A DNA stretch of 64,000 nt from Nansenia antarctica (GCA_963989245.1 OZ022346.1:54339699-54403698); one strand, 5' to 3'; numbered from the stretch's first letter, positions 22,560 to 33,764 are shown. The notes: a model not told the origin generated them from the letters alone. Translations and numbers: made by a program.

Positions 22560-23090
22560 GTGTAACGGTTGAGACATCAAAGCATATAAGGATATTTAGT
22601 CACTGTGAGTGTTTTTTCGTTTGTTGAAAGCTGTGGATTAGAATGAGAAGATTAACCTTCTTGATAATGTAATGGTACATTAAGTACCGCCTCCACCAGA
22701 GGAAAATAATCATAGGAAAAGAACAGTTAGATTGACACTGAGTTCACTACTTACTGTAAATAAGTACATAAAGTCAATAAATAAATACATCTACAATATA
22801 AATTGGGATTTATTTAAAGACAAACATGGAGTAGACTTCATCACATGTAGTCAGAGCCGAGTCATCATAAAGGCTCATCTCTCCTTTCATAACCACTGCA
22901 TTCATCTAAACAAATTGTTATCAATAAACATCAGTGTGATTATTCAAAGAATTAATGTGTCATTTAAAAATGACACAAAACTATTTTATTGTTACTTCAC
23001 ATAAAAGTTACAGGGACTTAAAACAGGATGAACAGAGTGAATAAGAGAACAGAACAGAACACAGGACAGGACAGGAAACGGTGGCGTCAG
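22560..23090. other. Non-coding stretch upstream of cyb5r2
   Basis: No exon recognised. On the minus strand an AATAAA lies near 22989-22984, so it could hold the 3' end of a transcript from the minus strand; not supported further. Confidence 0.35.
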
Positions 23091-23091
23091 G

Positions 23092-23740
23092 ATGTTCTCA
23101 GCCCTCCACCTCCCCCTCCTCTCAGCCCTCCACCTCCCCCTCCTCCTCTCAGCCCTCCACCTACCCCTCCTCCTCAACCTCCCCCTCCTCCTCAACCTCC
23201 CCCTCCTCTCAGCCCTCCACCTCCCCCTCCTCCTCTCAGCCCTCCACCTCCCCCTCCTCTCAGCCCTCCACCTCCCCCTCCTCCTCTCAGCCCTCCACCT
23301 CCCCCTCCTCCTCTCAGCCCTCCGCTTCCTCCTCCTCCTCAACCTCCCCCTCCTCTCAGCCCTCCACCTCCCCCTCCTCCTCTCAGCCCTCCACCTCCCT
23401 CTCCTCCTCTCAGCCCTCCACCTCCCCCTCCTCCTCAACCTCCCCCTCCTCTCAGCCCTCCACCTACCCCTCCTCCTCAACCTCCCCCTCCTCTCAGCCC
23501 TCCACCTCCCCCTCCTCCTCTCAGCCCTCCACCTCCCCCTCCTCCTCTCAGCCCTCCGCTTCCTCCTCCTCCTCAAACTCCCCCTCCTCTCAGCCCTCCA
23601 CCTCCCCCTCCTCCTCTCAGCCCTCCACCTCCCCCTCCTCCTCTCAGCCCTCCGCTTCCTCCCCCTCCTCCTCTCAGCCCTCCACCTCCTCCTCCTCTCA
23701 GCCCTCCGCTTCCTCCTCCTCCTCCTCCTCAAACTCCCCC
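23092..23740 (+). repeat. CT-rich minisatellite, 24-30-bp units
   Basis: Units of CAGCCCTCCACCTCCCCCTC with variable CTC additions, about 24 copies. Proline/serine frames on + and arginine/glycine frames on - all come from the repeat. Confidence 0.93.
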
Positions 23741-23742
23741 TC

Positions 23743-24145
23743 TTTTATGATTTCAATACACAAAAACGCATAACCTACTGTTGAGTAACATGTATTATGT
23801 CCTCAGTTGAATATGGATTGTGTTTATTCTGCAGTACTGTCGTTATACCACTGGAGGGCGCTGCATAAGACTGCAGGCTTGTATGTTGATGTACTTGTCC
23901 TAGTTGTTTGTCTATCATTCTAAGTTAGCTCGGCTGAGCGAAAGAGTTGTATCCAGTTTGTGCTGAAGAGAAAAATAAAACCATGCCCGAGTGCAAAACA
24001 GTTCATCGTCTCCTCCAACATTGATTCTCCCCGAATGCAACGTAGTGGAAGCTGCCATCATAAACGTCAACAATAGGCCTAGTTGAGCCCACAAAAAATT
24101 TGTTGTTTTATGATTTCAATACACAAAAACGCATAACCTACGTTT
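23743..24145. repeat. 36-bp direct repeats flanking an LTR-like segment
   Basis: TTTTATGATTTCAATACACA...CGCATAACCTAC occurs at about 23744-23779 and again at about 24107-24142. The segment between begins TGTTGAGTAAC, contains AATAAA near 23975 and ends its main part CGTCAACA, like a solo LTR of about 310 bp. The flanking repeat is too long to be an ordinary target duplication. Confidence 0.5.
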
Positions 24146-24304
24146 GTCAACAAGGCCAGGCTCATTCATTAGCTACACGGCAATGTGAACAAAATGCAAT
24201 TGCGTGTGACAGATGAGGGGTGGCAGTGGTGAAGTTATAACTAAGCACATCTCTAGATTAGCTACAGAGACAGTCAGCTAGCTGCAGACTGCCAACCTGT
24301 TTAC

Positions 24305-27300
24305 TGTTATGATTAATAACTGTCCGCACCGTGGGTAACAGTCATCACTTTATTATCTCCTCACATCGCCATCTTGCACACCAACAACACGTGTCAACCG
24401 GGGGTAACTCCACACACTTCCGGTGTCTCTTAAAGGTGCAGTCCCACATACATAACATTTACCCCCCCCCACAGGAACCAGAAGAACACAATGAATAACA
24501 CAACATTATAATTATCAAACTTATTTTTTTCTTTTTTTTAAACTTGATGAACTGGGTAGACTGCCAGTCACCAGCATAGCCATGTGGGTTATTCTGCCAC
24601 TGAACAGGCTATGCCCTAAACCCTACCCTTGGGTTCACCAGTCCACGGCATAGTCCCTCAGGTGTGCTGGTCTGACCCGGGCACGGGCCGGACGAGCCTC
24701 TGGGCGAACCCCGGCCTCCACCAGTTCAGGTGGGAACTCAGCTGGACCCTGCGGTTGTTCTGGGTCTATGATGGGAGGCGATGCCACCTTCCGAAGCCGG
24801 CTTGCGTGCCACCGTGATCCGTCGTCCAGGCGAAACGAGGCTGGGCCCAGCTGAGGGGTGACCTTCATCGGCGCAGACCAGAACGAGAGCAGCTTGTGGT
24901 CCCGGTTAGGGCGGCGAATCCTGACCCAGTCCCCCTCTGTGAAGGGAGGTATTCTCACCCTCCGTCTCCTATCGAACCGCTGCTTCATCCGCCACTGTGC
25001 GTCTGCGACCCTGGCGCTCTGGCAGGGTGCTGCTGCTGGCGTGGCGACCGCTGGGGCCCGCAGCCGATTGAGAGGAAGCTGCAGCTCACGGCCCATCATC
25101 AGGAGTGCTGGGGAGCTGCCGGTAGTTGAGTGCGGCGTTGCTCTGTAGTGAAGCAGGGTGCGGAGCAGCGCGGCTGAGAACGGCAGGCCATCTGCCAGGT
25201 GTGCTCTGACCCCATTCTTCAGAGTCTGGTTAAAACGCTCGACCCCCCCATTTGCCTCCGGGTGGTAGAACGCCGTTCGTATGTGGTTGATCCCCCTTTC
25301 CTCCACGAAGACGGCAAACTCCGCTGAGACAAACTGCGGGCCATTATCCGTTGTGATGGCGTTTGGATTGCCCCACCGAGCAAACAGAGAGGAGAGGAAG
25401 TCAGTGACCACCCGAGCTGTTACGGACCCCGTGGCGACCACCTCTGGCCACTTTGAGTGGAGGTCGTAGGCCACTAGGAGGAAACGTTGGTGGTGTGGGA
25501 CGCCATGAAGTTCGCCACATATGTCCAGCTGGATGTGCTCCCAAGGCGTGGGTGGCCACTGCAAGGGCTGTAGGGGTGGTGAGGGTGGCGGGCCCGTCTT
25601 CCCACTGACCAGGCAGGCCGTGCACTCCTTCACCATCATCTCGATATCACGGTCTATGCCCGGCCACCACACCAAATCCCTGCAGCGCTGCTTCACCTTT
25701 ACAATGCCCAGGTGGCCCTCGTGCGCCATGGCGAGGACGCGCGCCCTGAGGTCGCTGGGGATGAACGTGCGGAGCCCCCGGGCCACACAGACACCGTTCC
25801 AGCAGGTCAGTTCATTCCTGACCCGATGAAAAGGCGCCAGCTCCTCCGGCACTTTCGTGGGCCAACCCTCCCGGATGTAAGTGCGGAGATGGGAGAGCGT
25901 GGGGTCCTCTGTCGACGCGCGCTGAAGGTCCTCCAGGGAAACCGTGGCCTGGAGTGGGGCGTGCAGCATGAGCACGAGCTCTGACTCCATCTCGTCTGGG
26001 CCCTTGTTGGGCAACGGGCCGGGGTTGGGGCCGCCGAGTGCTGGGACGGGGGTGGCTCGGGAGAGCAGGTCAGCCACTACATTTTCCCTGCCGGGGGTAA
26101 ACAGTGTGGTGAAATCATACGGTTGAAGCCTCTCCGACCAGCGGTAGATCCTCAGCGGCTTGTGGCCCGAACCTGAAGTAGCGAGCAGGGCCGTGAGAGC
26201 CTGGTGGTCAGTTCGCAATGTAAAGTGTCGCCCGTACACATACATATGCCACCGCTCGCACGCCCAGACGCAGGCTAGCGCCTCCCGCTCCCCCACCGAG
26301 TACTTTTGTTCAGCTGTGTTGAGGGACCGAGAGGCGAATGCCACCGGGCGTTCCGTGCCCCCCTGGATCTGGGACAGCACCGCCCCGATCGCCGTGTTGG
26401 ATGCATCACACGTCACGAGTGTGGGGCTCGCCAGGTCAAAGAATGCCAGCACCGGCGGCGAGGTCAGCTGCTTCTTCAGTTGGTGAATAGCAGCAGAGCA
26501 GGCCGGGGTCCACTCCCAGACCGCGTCCTGTTTCAATAGTTCACGCAGTGGGGAGGTGGTCATGGAGTATCGGGGAAGGAAACGCAGGTAGTAGGCCGTC
26601 ATCCCAAGAAACGAAGCCAGCTGAGCTGGGCAGGACGGCTCTGGCAGGCGCAGCACAGCCTCAACGTTAGAGTGTAGCGGGCTGAGTCCGTCGGCGGTCA
26701 GGCGGAACCCCACGAACTCGATGACCGGAGTGGCGAAGGTGCACTTTTCCCCATTTAGCGTGAGGTTGTGGCTGGCGAGGACGTCCAACACCCTCGCCAG
26801 GCGCTCGTCATGGACGTCCGGTGTCGCACCATGGACCACTATGTCGTCCAGGAAGATGACCACGCCCGGGATGCCGGCGAAGATGGTGGTCATGATCTTC
26901 TGGAAACAGCTGGGGGCTGAGCTGAGACCGAAGGGCATGCGGGTGTAGCGGAACACCCCGCCATGCGTCACGAAAGCTGTCAGGTTGCGGCTGTCGGGGT
27001 GCAGCGGAACCTGTAGGTAGCCTTGGCGAAGGTCGAGTTTCGAGAACACAGAGGAACCGTAGAAATGTGCAGCCAGCTCCTCCACCGTGGGCAGCGGGTA
27101 CCTGTCCGGGATCACTGCCTTGTTGACTGACCTGAGATCGATGCACGGACGCAGGCCCCCTGACTTTTTCTTTACCACCACCAGGTTCGAAATCCAGGGG
27201 GAGGCATCGACACGCTCGATGATGCCCGCATCCGAGAGTTTCTGGAGCTCGGCGGTGACGTCGCCGCGTAGGGCGAGGGGCAGGCGGCGTATGGGCTGTA

Positions 27301-28780
27301 TCACCGGATGCACCTCGGGCTTGAGGAGGGGCTGGTGGTTGAAGGCGGTGAGGCAGCCCAAACCGCTGAATAGAGCAGGCCAGCGTTGTTCCCACGGCGA
27401 GCCGACAGACAAGATGGCGGATCCAACATTGTCCATGAGGGTGAAACCCAGCTCGCAAAACAAATCAAAACCCATGAGGTTAGAACCCTGGTGAGACACC
27501 TGAAAGGTGAATGAGGGGAGGGCCTTAGTCCCGTAACGCACAGTGAAGGCGATTGTGCCCACCATGTCTATTTTGCAGCGCCCATAGCCATATAGGTCCT
27601 CGGCGTTGGCAGTGAGCGTTCGGAGTGGAAAGAGCCGCCGTACCGTGGCAGCGTTCATGAGCGACCTGGAGGCCCCCGTATCCACCAGCAGTGGGAGGCG
27701 AACCCCATCCAGCTCAACAGTGCACCACTTAGCCGGTCGGGGGGTGGCAGTCACTGAATGGATGGTCGTCTGTGTGGGCCGTCCCGGTGTACCTTGTGGC
27801 CGTGGACTGTCTGTTGTGGGGGTAGAGCGGCAGACCCGGGCAAAATGGTTCTGCCTGCCACAGCGCTGACACTGCTGCCCCTTGGCAGGGCAGTTTGGGG
27901 CTCGGCTTTGGTGTGATGATGAGCCACAATTACCACAGGCCCGGCGTGTTGTCGTACCCTGGCGTGCAGCAAAGTTCACGTCGAGGCCGTCCTCTGGGAA
28001 ACCGGACTCGGAAGGCTCCGTGGGCGGTGCCACCATTTGAGTTAGTAGCATGGGTCTGGGGGGAAACGAGCTGGAGGTGGGCGCTAGCTGTGACTTCAAG
28101 GCTGCTGCTGACTCGAGCTGGAATGCTAAATCCACAGCTTTAGCTAAAGTTAGGTCGTCTGGCATCATTAACAACTTGTCTCTGAGCTTTGAGTTATTAG
28201 TGTGTTCAGCCAGCTGATCCCGTATCAGTTCGTCTTCCAGCACCCCGAATTTACAGAGGCTGGCTAGTCCCCTCAGATCAGCCACGTAATGGTGGATAGA
28301 CTCACCCGTCTGCTGCCGACGTTGGCGAAACATTATCCGCCGGAGCATTACATTCTGTGGAGCAGCAAAATGTCCATTGAGCAGTGTCACACAGTCCGCG
28401 TATCTCGGAGCGGGTCCGAGAGTCCGAAAAATCCGCTGTCCCTCGCTGCCCAGTGAGTGAATCAGCAGGGCTTTTCTTCGTTGGTCACTAGCACCGGCCA
28501 ACCCGGCGGCTACTATGAACGTTTCGAAGGACTCACACCAGCGAATCCACGGGACCGGTGGATCGCCCGGCAGGGCGAGGAACGGGGGAAGAGGTGAGAG
28601 TAGAGAATCCATAATCCTCGTCGCCAATGTTATGATTAATAACTGTCCGCACCGTGGGTAACAGTCATCACTTTATTATCTCCTCACATCGCCATCTTGC
28701 ACACCAACAACACGTGTCAACCGGGGGTAACTCCACACACTTCCGGTGTCTCTTAAAGGTGCAGTCCCACATACATAACA
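24305..28780 (-). mobile_element. Intact Ty3/gypsy LTR retrotransposon
   Basis: LTRs at 24305-24457 and 28628-28780, both 153 bp, TGTTATG...CATAACA, reading identical by eye. A 5-bp target duplication TTTAC lies at 24300-24304 and 28781-28785. On the minus strand the 5' LTR is followed directly by a primer-binding-type TTGGCGACGAGGAT, and a G-rich polypurine tract (GTGGGGGGGGGGTAAA) precedes the 3' LTR. One uninterrupted gag-pol frame lies inside. Identical LTRs and an open frame point to a very recent insertion. Confidence 0.95.
24635..28612 (-). CDS. Gypsy gag-pol polyprotein
   Basis: About 1,325 codons from the ATG at 28612 (MDSLLSPLPPF; the frame is open to the LTR edge at 28627) to the stop at 24637-24635. 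In order: gag-like N-terminus; two CCHC-type clusters (CGNCGSSSHQ, CQRCGRQNHFARVC); aspartic protease LVDTGAS (near 27685); reverse transcriptase with FLDDIV (near 26850); RNase H (TCDASNTAIGAVLSQ); integrase HHCC zinc finger (HEGHLG...CTAC) and D,D-35-E core (TTDNGPQF...NGGVERFNQ). No env-like frame. Gag and pol share one frame with no shift. Makes all proteins needed for cytoplasmic reverse transcription and integration. Confidence 0.95.
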   Translation of the reverse strand: MDSLLSPLPPFLALPGDPPVPWIRWCESFETFIVAAGLAGASDQRRKALLIHSLGSEGQRIFRTLGPAPRYADCVTLLNGHFAAPQNVMLRRIMFRQRRQQTGESIHHYVADLRGLASLCKFGVLEDELIRDQLAEHTNNSKLRDKLLMMPDDLTLAKAVDLAFQLESAAALKSQLAPTSSSFPPRPMLLTQMVAPPTEPSESGFPEDGLDVNFAARQGTTTRRACGNCGSSSHQSRAPNCPAKGQQCQRCGRQNHFARVCRSTPTTDSPRPQGTPGRPTQTTIHSVTATPRPAKWCTVELDGVRLPLLVDTGASRSLMNAATVRRLFPLRTLTANAEDLYGYGRCKIDMVGTIAFTVRYGTKALPSFTFQVSHQGSNLMGFDLFCELGFTLMDNVGSAILSVGSPWEQRWPALFSGLGCLTAFNHQPLLKPEVHPVIQPIRRLPLALRGDVTAELQKLSDAGIIERVDASPWISNLVVVKKKSGGLRPCIDLRSVNKAVIPDRYPLPTVEELAAHFYGSSVFSKLDLRQGYLQVPLHPDSRNLTAFVTHGGVFRYTRMPFGLSSAPSCFQKIMTTIFAGIPGVVIFLDDIVVHGATPDVHDERLARVLDVLASHNLTLNGEKCTFATPVIEFVGFRLTADGLSPLHSNVEAVLRLPEPSCPAQLASFLGMTAYYLRFLPRYSMTTSPLRELLKQDAVWEWTPACSAAIHQLKKQLTSPPVLAFFDLASPTLVTCDASNTAIGAVLSQIQGGTERPVAFASRSLNTAEQKYSVGEREALACVWACERWHMYVYGRHFTLRTDHQALTALLATSGSGHKPLRIYRWSERLQPYDFTTLFTPGRENVVADLLSRATPVPALGGPNPGPLPNKGPDEMESELVLMLHAPLQATVSLEDLQRASTEDPTLSHLRTYIREGWPTKVPEELAPFHRVRNELTCWNGVCVARGLRTFIPSDLRARVLAMAHEGHLGIVKVKQRCRDLVWWPGIDRDIEMMVKECTACLVSGKTGPPPSPPLQPLQWPPTPWEHIQLDICGELHGVPHHQRFLLVAYDLHSKWPEVVATGSVTARVVTDFLSSLFARWGNPNAITTDNGPQFVSAEFAVFVEERGINHIRTAFYHPEANGGVERFNQTLKNGVRAHLADGLPFSAALLRTLLHYRATPHSTTGSSPALLMMGRELQLPLNRLRAPAVATPAAAPCQSARVADAQWRMKQRFDRRRRVRIPPFTEGDWVRIRRPNRDHKLLSFWSAPMKVTPQLGPASFRLDDGSRWHASRLRKVASPPIIDPEQPQGPAEFPPELVEAGVRPEARPARARVRPAHLRDYAVDW

Positions 28781-28825
28781 TTTACTCTCCAAACTGTTAA
28801 GCGAAATGTCAACTAGGAGGCTTAC

Positions 28826-28852
28826 CTTCTCCGTTACTCTGTCAAGATCCAT
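28826..28852 (-). CDS. Candidate first coding exon of an unrecognised gene
   Basis: ATG at 28852 reads MDLDRVTEK and ends at a strong donor AAG|GTAAGC. Nine codons only; later exons are not identified. The gypsy element sits about 45 bp further on in what would be intron 1. The phase would also allow use as an alternative first exon of cyb5r2. Prediction only. Confidence 0.35.
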
Positions 28853-28858
28853 GTTGTC

Positions 28859-29340
28859 ATCAAAACAGGTCTTGTGATAAGCAATTTTTAAGTTGCCTGA
28901 GCCTGAGCATTGAATTTGATTTGATATTGTTTGATTTGAAATGGTCAACTGTCATTCATGTTTATATTCAAACGACGTTTTGGAACATCGAAGACTGCTA
29001 CGTCAGATTGTAATAATGGATCTTATCTGTATCAAAACATCTTCAATGTCACTCGTGTTGCAAAGTTGATGATAATGCAAGTTCTAATGTGAAGCCTCGC
29101 TGATGTCAGATAGACACGCTGATAACTCTGAGAACTCTTCAACAACTAACAATAACTTTGCAGTTAGGCCATCAGGCTATATGTTGTTACCTTCAAATGT
29201 CAGGTGTAATGTAACGGCTTCGCACAGTCACTAATTCTAAATAAATGTAGGCCTATGTGATGAATCATTTCAAGTTTATAATGAACTATAAACATACTTG
29301 TAAGGACGTTTCCATATAAAATACACGAGAAGGCCTACTT
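28859..29340. other. Intergenic sequence
   Basis: Mixed, AT-rich sequence; no gene or repeat recognised. It would be the promoter side of the candidate exon at 28852. Confidence 0.4.
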
Positions 29341-29789
29341 TCTTGCCAAATATCCGTTTATTTATATCAAGAAATCTTTATTTTATTTTATTATTATTAT
29401 TGTTATGTATTATCCTCATCAGGGGACATTCAGTCTACTGGGTGGCATTTGGCAGAGCTCCATGTCTGGCTAAATCAGAGATTATATAGGCTAATAAGAT
29501 AATAACAATAATAATATCCATAACCCAAGAAAGTGTGTAAAACAATTCCACAACTGACGAAATTAAAGTGTTGAATGTGAATGAAAGGCATGTGGTTTAT
29601 TTCAACAGATGCATGCTGTCAATCAGACATTCGTGCTTAACAAATATATCATCAGTAAAGGTGTCCACTCACTGACATTATCGGGTGGAAAATAAATTAA
29701 TATATACATAAATATGACGATACAATTTTCAAAAACACAACCTGTGATCACACGCCCTTCCCTATGTGAGTGCGCAGGTGCCTCTTGAG

Positions 29790-31968
29790 CAGTGGCGTGT
29801 CCAGACCTTTTTCACTGGGGTGGCCCAGTGGTGGCACCTAGTTATGCATGGGTGGCACAATTTTGAGAATTTAACACTTAATTCCCTGCATTCTGGTCAA
29901 TTTGTATGCACCATTTTGTGCTTTTTATTACCATTTCTGTCTCCACTACCCATTGTATACTTTAATTAGGCTACTAACATTACAATCCCTGTTTAAAAGT
30001 CCCAGTGCTACCAATCACAACACAACAGAGTGGCACCATACAAATGTAATATTAAACTCCCATATTTATTCTTTAAACAAACAAATCTGGGGGAGTGGTC
30101 GGAGTTAACGAGATATTGTTCCAATCCATTACCTGGCCATTACCTGCCTGTGAAAAGTATGAAAAGTTTGAAAGGCATTTTCTCTGTTAGTTGATTTGGA
30201 ATGTACCAACATTGAAATATGCATATCTTCTTCAACTTTTCAGATATCAACAGGTGCGTTTCCATAAAACATTCTGATTCGCATGAGAAATGTAATGGAA
30301 ACAGCTTCATTCACATAAACTCGATGCGAATCACCTCTAATTCGCAGTCGCACAAAGTTGGGAATGCTACTTAAACAAACTAACTCTGTCAAATGGTCGG
30401 CGACTCCCAGATCCGTGTGCTATTACTGAGTGGGTAGATGACATTAGCAAGTGGCCTAATATTCAATGGGCAGATATATATACACCTATAACTCAGAACG
30501 ACACAGGATAAGCAGGATAACCAGACAGATAAGATAGCCAGACTGTGTTTACCATCGCAAATTAATTAATTTATGCCCAGCCAAATCCATGTTTAGAGGT
30601 AGCTAGCTAACATTACATTGATCATACTCCTAAGACTGTTCACTTTTCCAAAAATGCCGGTCGAGAGAGGACGCTGGCATTGCTTGTTCGCCACTTCTCC
30701 GCCCGAAATCTAGATATACTTGCAATATACAGAGTAGATTGTCCTACAAAGACACTTAGATTTAGATTTAGTAATCTTCTTTTTATTTTACTACTCAATC
30801 TTTTCAGTTTGTAAAGCGTCTTTGAGTGTCTAGAAAAGCACTTTACAAGTCTAATGTATTATTATTATTTGGTGGATAAGCCTAGCGTGTAGACCTGTGA
30901 GAAATTGAGAGCATATCAATCACTAGATGCCTACAACTACGCAATCTGTGGTCATGTACAGTACATCAAATACCATGACATAGATTCAGACTTCTATGTC
31001 TTGAAATCAGAAGTCCTCCCAAGCCAAAGACAAGGATACAAGACGACTATGTATAACGCACATATCACACACACACATTTGTTTACTAGACAGATAGAAC
31101 ACCAGCAAGCGCTGGTTACTTTGGCTAGGCCTGCCTTAGCTAGATGTTAGTCTAGCTACATATTAGACAATTGTTCATGTAAACAATAGGTTTTCTATTG
31201 AAATCAGAGAATAGATTAGCTATAGATTTCAGAGATACTGTAATGTCCCGACTTGGACAGTGGTGAAATAATAAGAGATATGTTGTCTTAGATATGTGCG
31301 TTTAATTGCAAACTTCCACATACAAAACTGTCAGTTCACCGGAGCTCTCCTCTCCTCTACCGTAACAACAACACAACACCCGCCCCCCCATTTCTTTATG
31401 CTAGTAGCCGTTGTAAGCTATTTTAAGCGTACCTAACTCTGGATCAAGAATGTTGTTTTTGTCCACGCTTCCGTTGCCTAAATGCGCGCACATATTTTGA
31501 TGACGTCGACTGTAAAAGGGTCTATACCAGGACTTAAGAAACGAGATGCCCAACATTGGATTTGACAAACTCTGGCCCATTTTGCGCAACAAGTGGAAGA
31601 GTTTGAAGCAGCGGAGACAGGGTTGCCAGATGGGCTGGTTTTTGGTGGATTTAGCTGTTTTTAGACTGGTTAGGCTCTAGCTGTTTTTAGACTGGTTAGG
31701 CTCGAAATTGTCAATCCCATCTGGCAACCCTGAGCAGAGAGTCTACAGATAGTATGTTTACAGATATCGCACTGCTGGAGATGCACACCACACGTTCTTA
31801 AAATAAATAAAGCTTTATTGTACTTAAAACAATATTTCGTATGTGTTTTTTGCGAGAGTTCTTTACATCAAACTATATACAGCTGTGTGCCAATCAATCA
31901 GGGGGGTGGCCAATCAGATTTCAGGGGTGGCACGTGCTACCCCAGGCCACCCCCTGGACACGCCCCTG
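29790..31968. mobile_element. hAT-type non-autonomous DNA transposon, 2.2 kb
   Basis: Terminal inverted repeats CAGTGGCGTGTCCAG and (right end inverted) CAGGGGCGTGTCCAG, flanked by an exact 8-bp duplication CTCTTGAG at 29782-29789 and 31969-31976. No transposase frame inside. Contains a nested smaller element at 31618-31732. Confidence 0.92.
31618..31732. mobile_element. 115-bp MITE nested in the hAT element
   Basis: CAGGGTTGCCAGATGGG at one end and its exact reverse complement at the other, flanked by AGCGGAGA and AGCAGAGA (8 bp, one mismatch). An internal AGCTGTTTTTAGACTGGTTA is tandemly duplicated. Confidence 0.8.
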
Positions 31969-32246
31969 CTCTTGAGACGGGTCGACGTGGAAAAGCACTT
32001 TTTACACAGCAGACACCCGTACGGCCGCTCCCCCGTGTGAGACCGCGTGTGCATGGTCAGGTCCGAGGAGCACCTGAACCCCCTGTCGCAGACGGAGCAC
32101 GGGTACGGACGCTCCCCCGTGTGCACGTGTGAAGAAATACGCTCCTCAATGTCAATGAAGTGTTTAATGCCAAAGATGAAAACGCCCTGCAAATATACAA
32201 ACAATAGAAGCATGAATTGAGATAAAGTATAAGCAGGGTAATATAT

Positions 32247-32603
32247 TGTAACGATCCTGTATGGGGCCCGTTAACAGCTCCACCAAGAGAGTTTGGTGTA
32301 ATGGTTAGCGCGGCAGTCGGTTATGTGGGAGGTCGGGGTTCGACTCCCGCATGGGGCGAGTTACACTAGAAGATTCCCATTCGCTACACTGGTGTCAGAA
32401 AGTTGGGATGGAAGGAAGGCCATCGGAGAGGCGTGTCCACGTGAGGGACTTGACATAGTGAAGCGTGAGGGCACGCTCTCCCGAACGGTGAGGATAGTGT
32501 AACGATCCTGTATGGGGCCCGTTAACAGCTCCACCAAGGGAGTTAACTCTCTTGGTCTAATGGTTAGCGCGGCCGTCGGTTATGTGGGAGGTCGGGGTTC
32601 GAC
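32247..32603 (+). mobile_element. Miniature LTR element (TRIM-like) with a tRNA-like module in each LTR
   Basis: First repeat 32247-32388 (TGTAACGATCC...CGCTACA, TG...CA ends). A 109-bp internal part begins CTGGTGTCAGAAAGTTGGGA, like a retroelement primer-binding site. The second repeat starts at 32498 and is truncated at 32603. Each repeat holds a pol III-like A box TGGTGTAATGG or TGGTCTAATGG; a B box GGTTCGACTCC is complete in the first, cut in the second. No coding capacity. A tandem of tRNA-derived SINEs is the alternative. Confidence 0.65.
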
Positions 32604-32659
32604 CATAAAAAAGCTAGCAAATAAGATTGCTTCCATTGGGGAGGGACTATAGTTACAAA

Positions 32660-33070
32660 CAGTGGTGTAGTCTATTTTTTTCTAGTGGGTATACTGTGAT
32701 TTTCCCCTCCCAGCCTCATATTGTTCATTTCGGAACGCCATAAAAATCCGCTCCCTGTCTAACGTTATATATATATATATATATATATAAATTACATGTT
32801 ATAAGGCTGATCTGTTCATGATAGTGCTGCATTTTGACATATTTCATGTCGCATCTCCCCCCTTTGATGGTGTAGCCTATGACGCTATAGTCAGTCCCAA
32901 TGGTCCAAAATTCAAGTGCTTCGTAACACAGACGGGGTGAATTTTATGAATGAAAGTGAAAGTTCTGTCACAAAACGCTGTTACGTATCCTCACACATTT
33001 TTAAGTGGGTATATGGAAATCCTTGGCCTTTCCTAGTGGGTATACGGCGTAGTCCTGCGTATCACCACTG
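32660..33070. mobile_element. MITE with CAGTGGTG termini
   Basis: Left CAGTGGTGTAGTC...CTAGTGGGTATAC and right, inverted, CAGTGGTGATACGC...GTATACCCACTAGG. hAT-like ends; no clear 8-bp duplication remains. Confidence 0.6.
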
Positions 33071-33764
33071 TGTGGAGCCCTTATGGCTCACCTACCTCTG
33101 AGTGGGGACATTGAGCTCATTCCAATACCACCTGGACTTGATTCCCTGGAGAAGCATCCACAGAATATTTAGAAATACATTATTTGCAGCTTCCCGAGAG
33201 ATACAGTATTTTCCAGGGTTTTATAAAGTAATGTTAGAATGATATAATACTTTGCTACATTTTATTCTTTGGAGTCACAGGAGATATTTTAGAAGTCTAG
33301 ATAGCAATCGTTAAGCCAAAGCCAGTGTGTGTGTAATGATGAGTTGCTTTTGTGTTTTGTTGCTTTTGTGAGTTCAGGTCAGAACAAGAGACAATGTGCA
33401 AGTGGGCACTAGATCATATACCCAAGACCTAACTCGTCTACATCGAGGGGTGTAGAGGAGCTGACACAAAAAAAAGAGAGAGAGAGAGTACACCAAACTA
33501 ATGTTGGGATCTAAAACAAGCCACATCCAACAGAACTAAAGTGCAGGATTTTATTTACAGTAATGGTGGTGGGCAATGTATAATCTGTATGCCAAGGGGA
33601 AAAGGAAACGACAAGTGGTGCCAATGAAAATAAATAATAAACAATGTGATATACTGAACTAGTGCATATATATACAACCTAATCTAATAAATACAGAGGG
33701 AGGCACCCACTCCTAACCCTGTGAATTAACAGAGGTAAGCCTATGTGATGAAGATGTAAACCCA
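33071..33764. other. Non-coding sequence
   Basis: AT-rich, with a short GA run at about 33474-33488; no gene seen. Confidence 0.5.

Larger units (their letters stand above)
29748..32186 (-). pseudogene. C2H2 zinc-finger exon split by a transposon
   Basis: Minus-strand exon from 32186 (acceptor TTTGCAG|GGC) reads GVFIFGIKHFIDIEER, then linker HTGERPYPC, finger CSVCDRGFRCSSDLTMHTRSH, linker HTGERPYGC, and finger CLLCKKCFSTSTRLK, where the hAT element begins. Past the element, 29789-29748 completes the finger (LKRHLRTH) and ends IGKGV and TGA. Removing the element and one copy of the 8-bp target duplication restores one frame, so the gene was intact before insertion. With the element in place the frame runs into a stop within it. 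A 3'UTR with AATAAA-like signals lies at about 29340-29747. Upstream exons not found. Confidence 0.85.

Noticed and set aside
22992..23784. Proline-rich (+) and arginine-rich (-) proteins
   Set aside because: All follow the CT-rich repeat; no conserved flank.
24629..28143. Plus-strand frames across the gypsy element
   Set aside because: Shadows of the minus-strand gag-pol frame.
32290..32600. Two tRNA genes
   Set aside because: A and B boxes are present, but no matching acceptor stem, and the second copy is truncated; they sit inside repeat elements.
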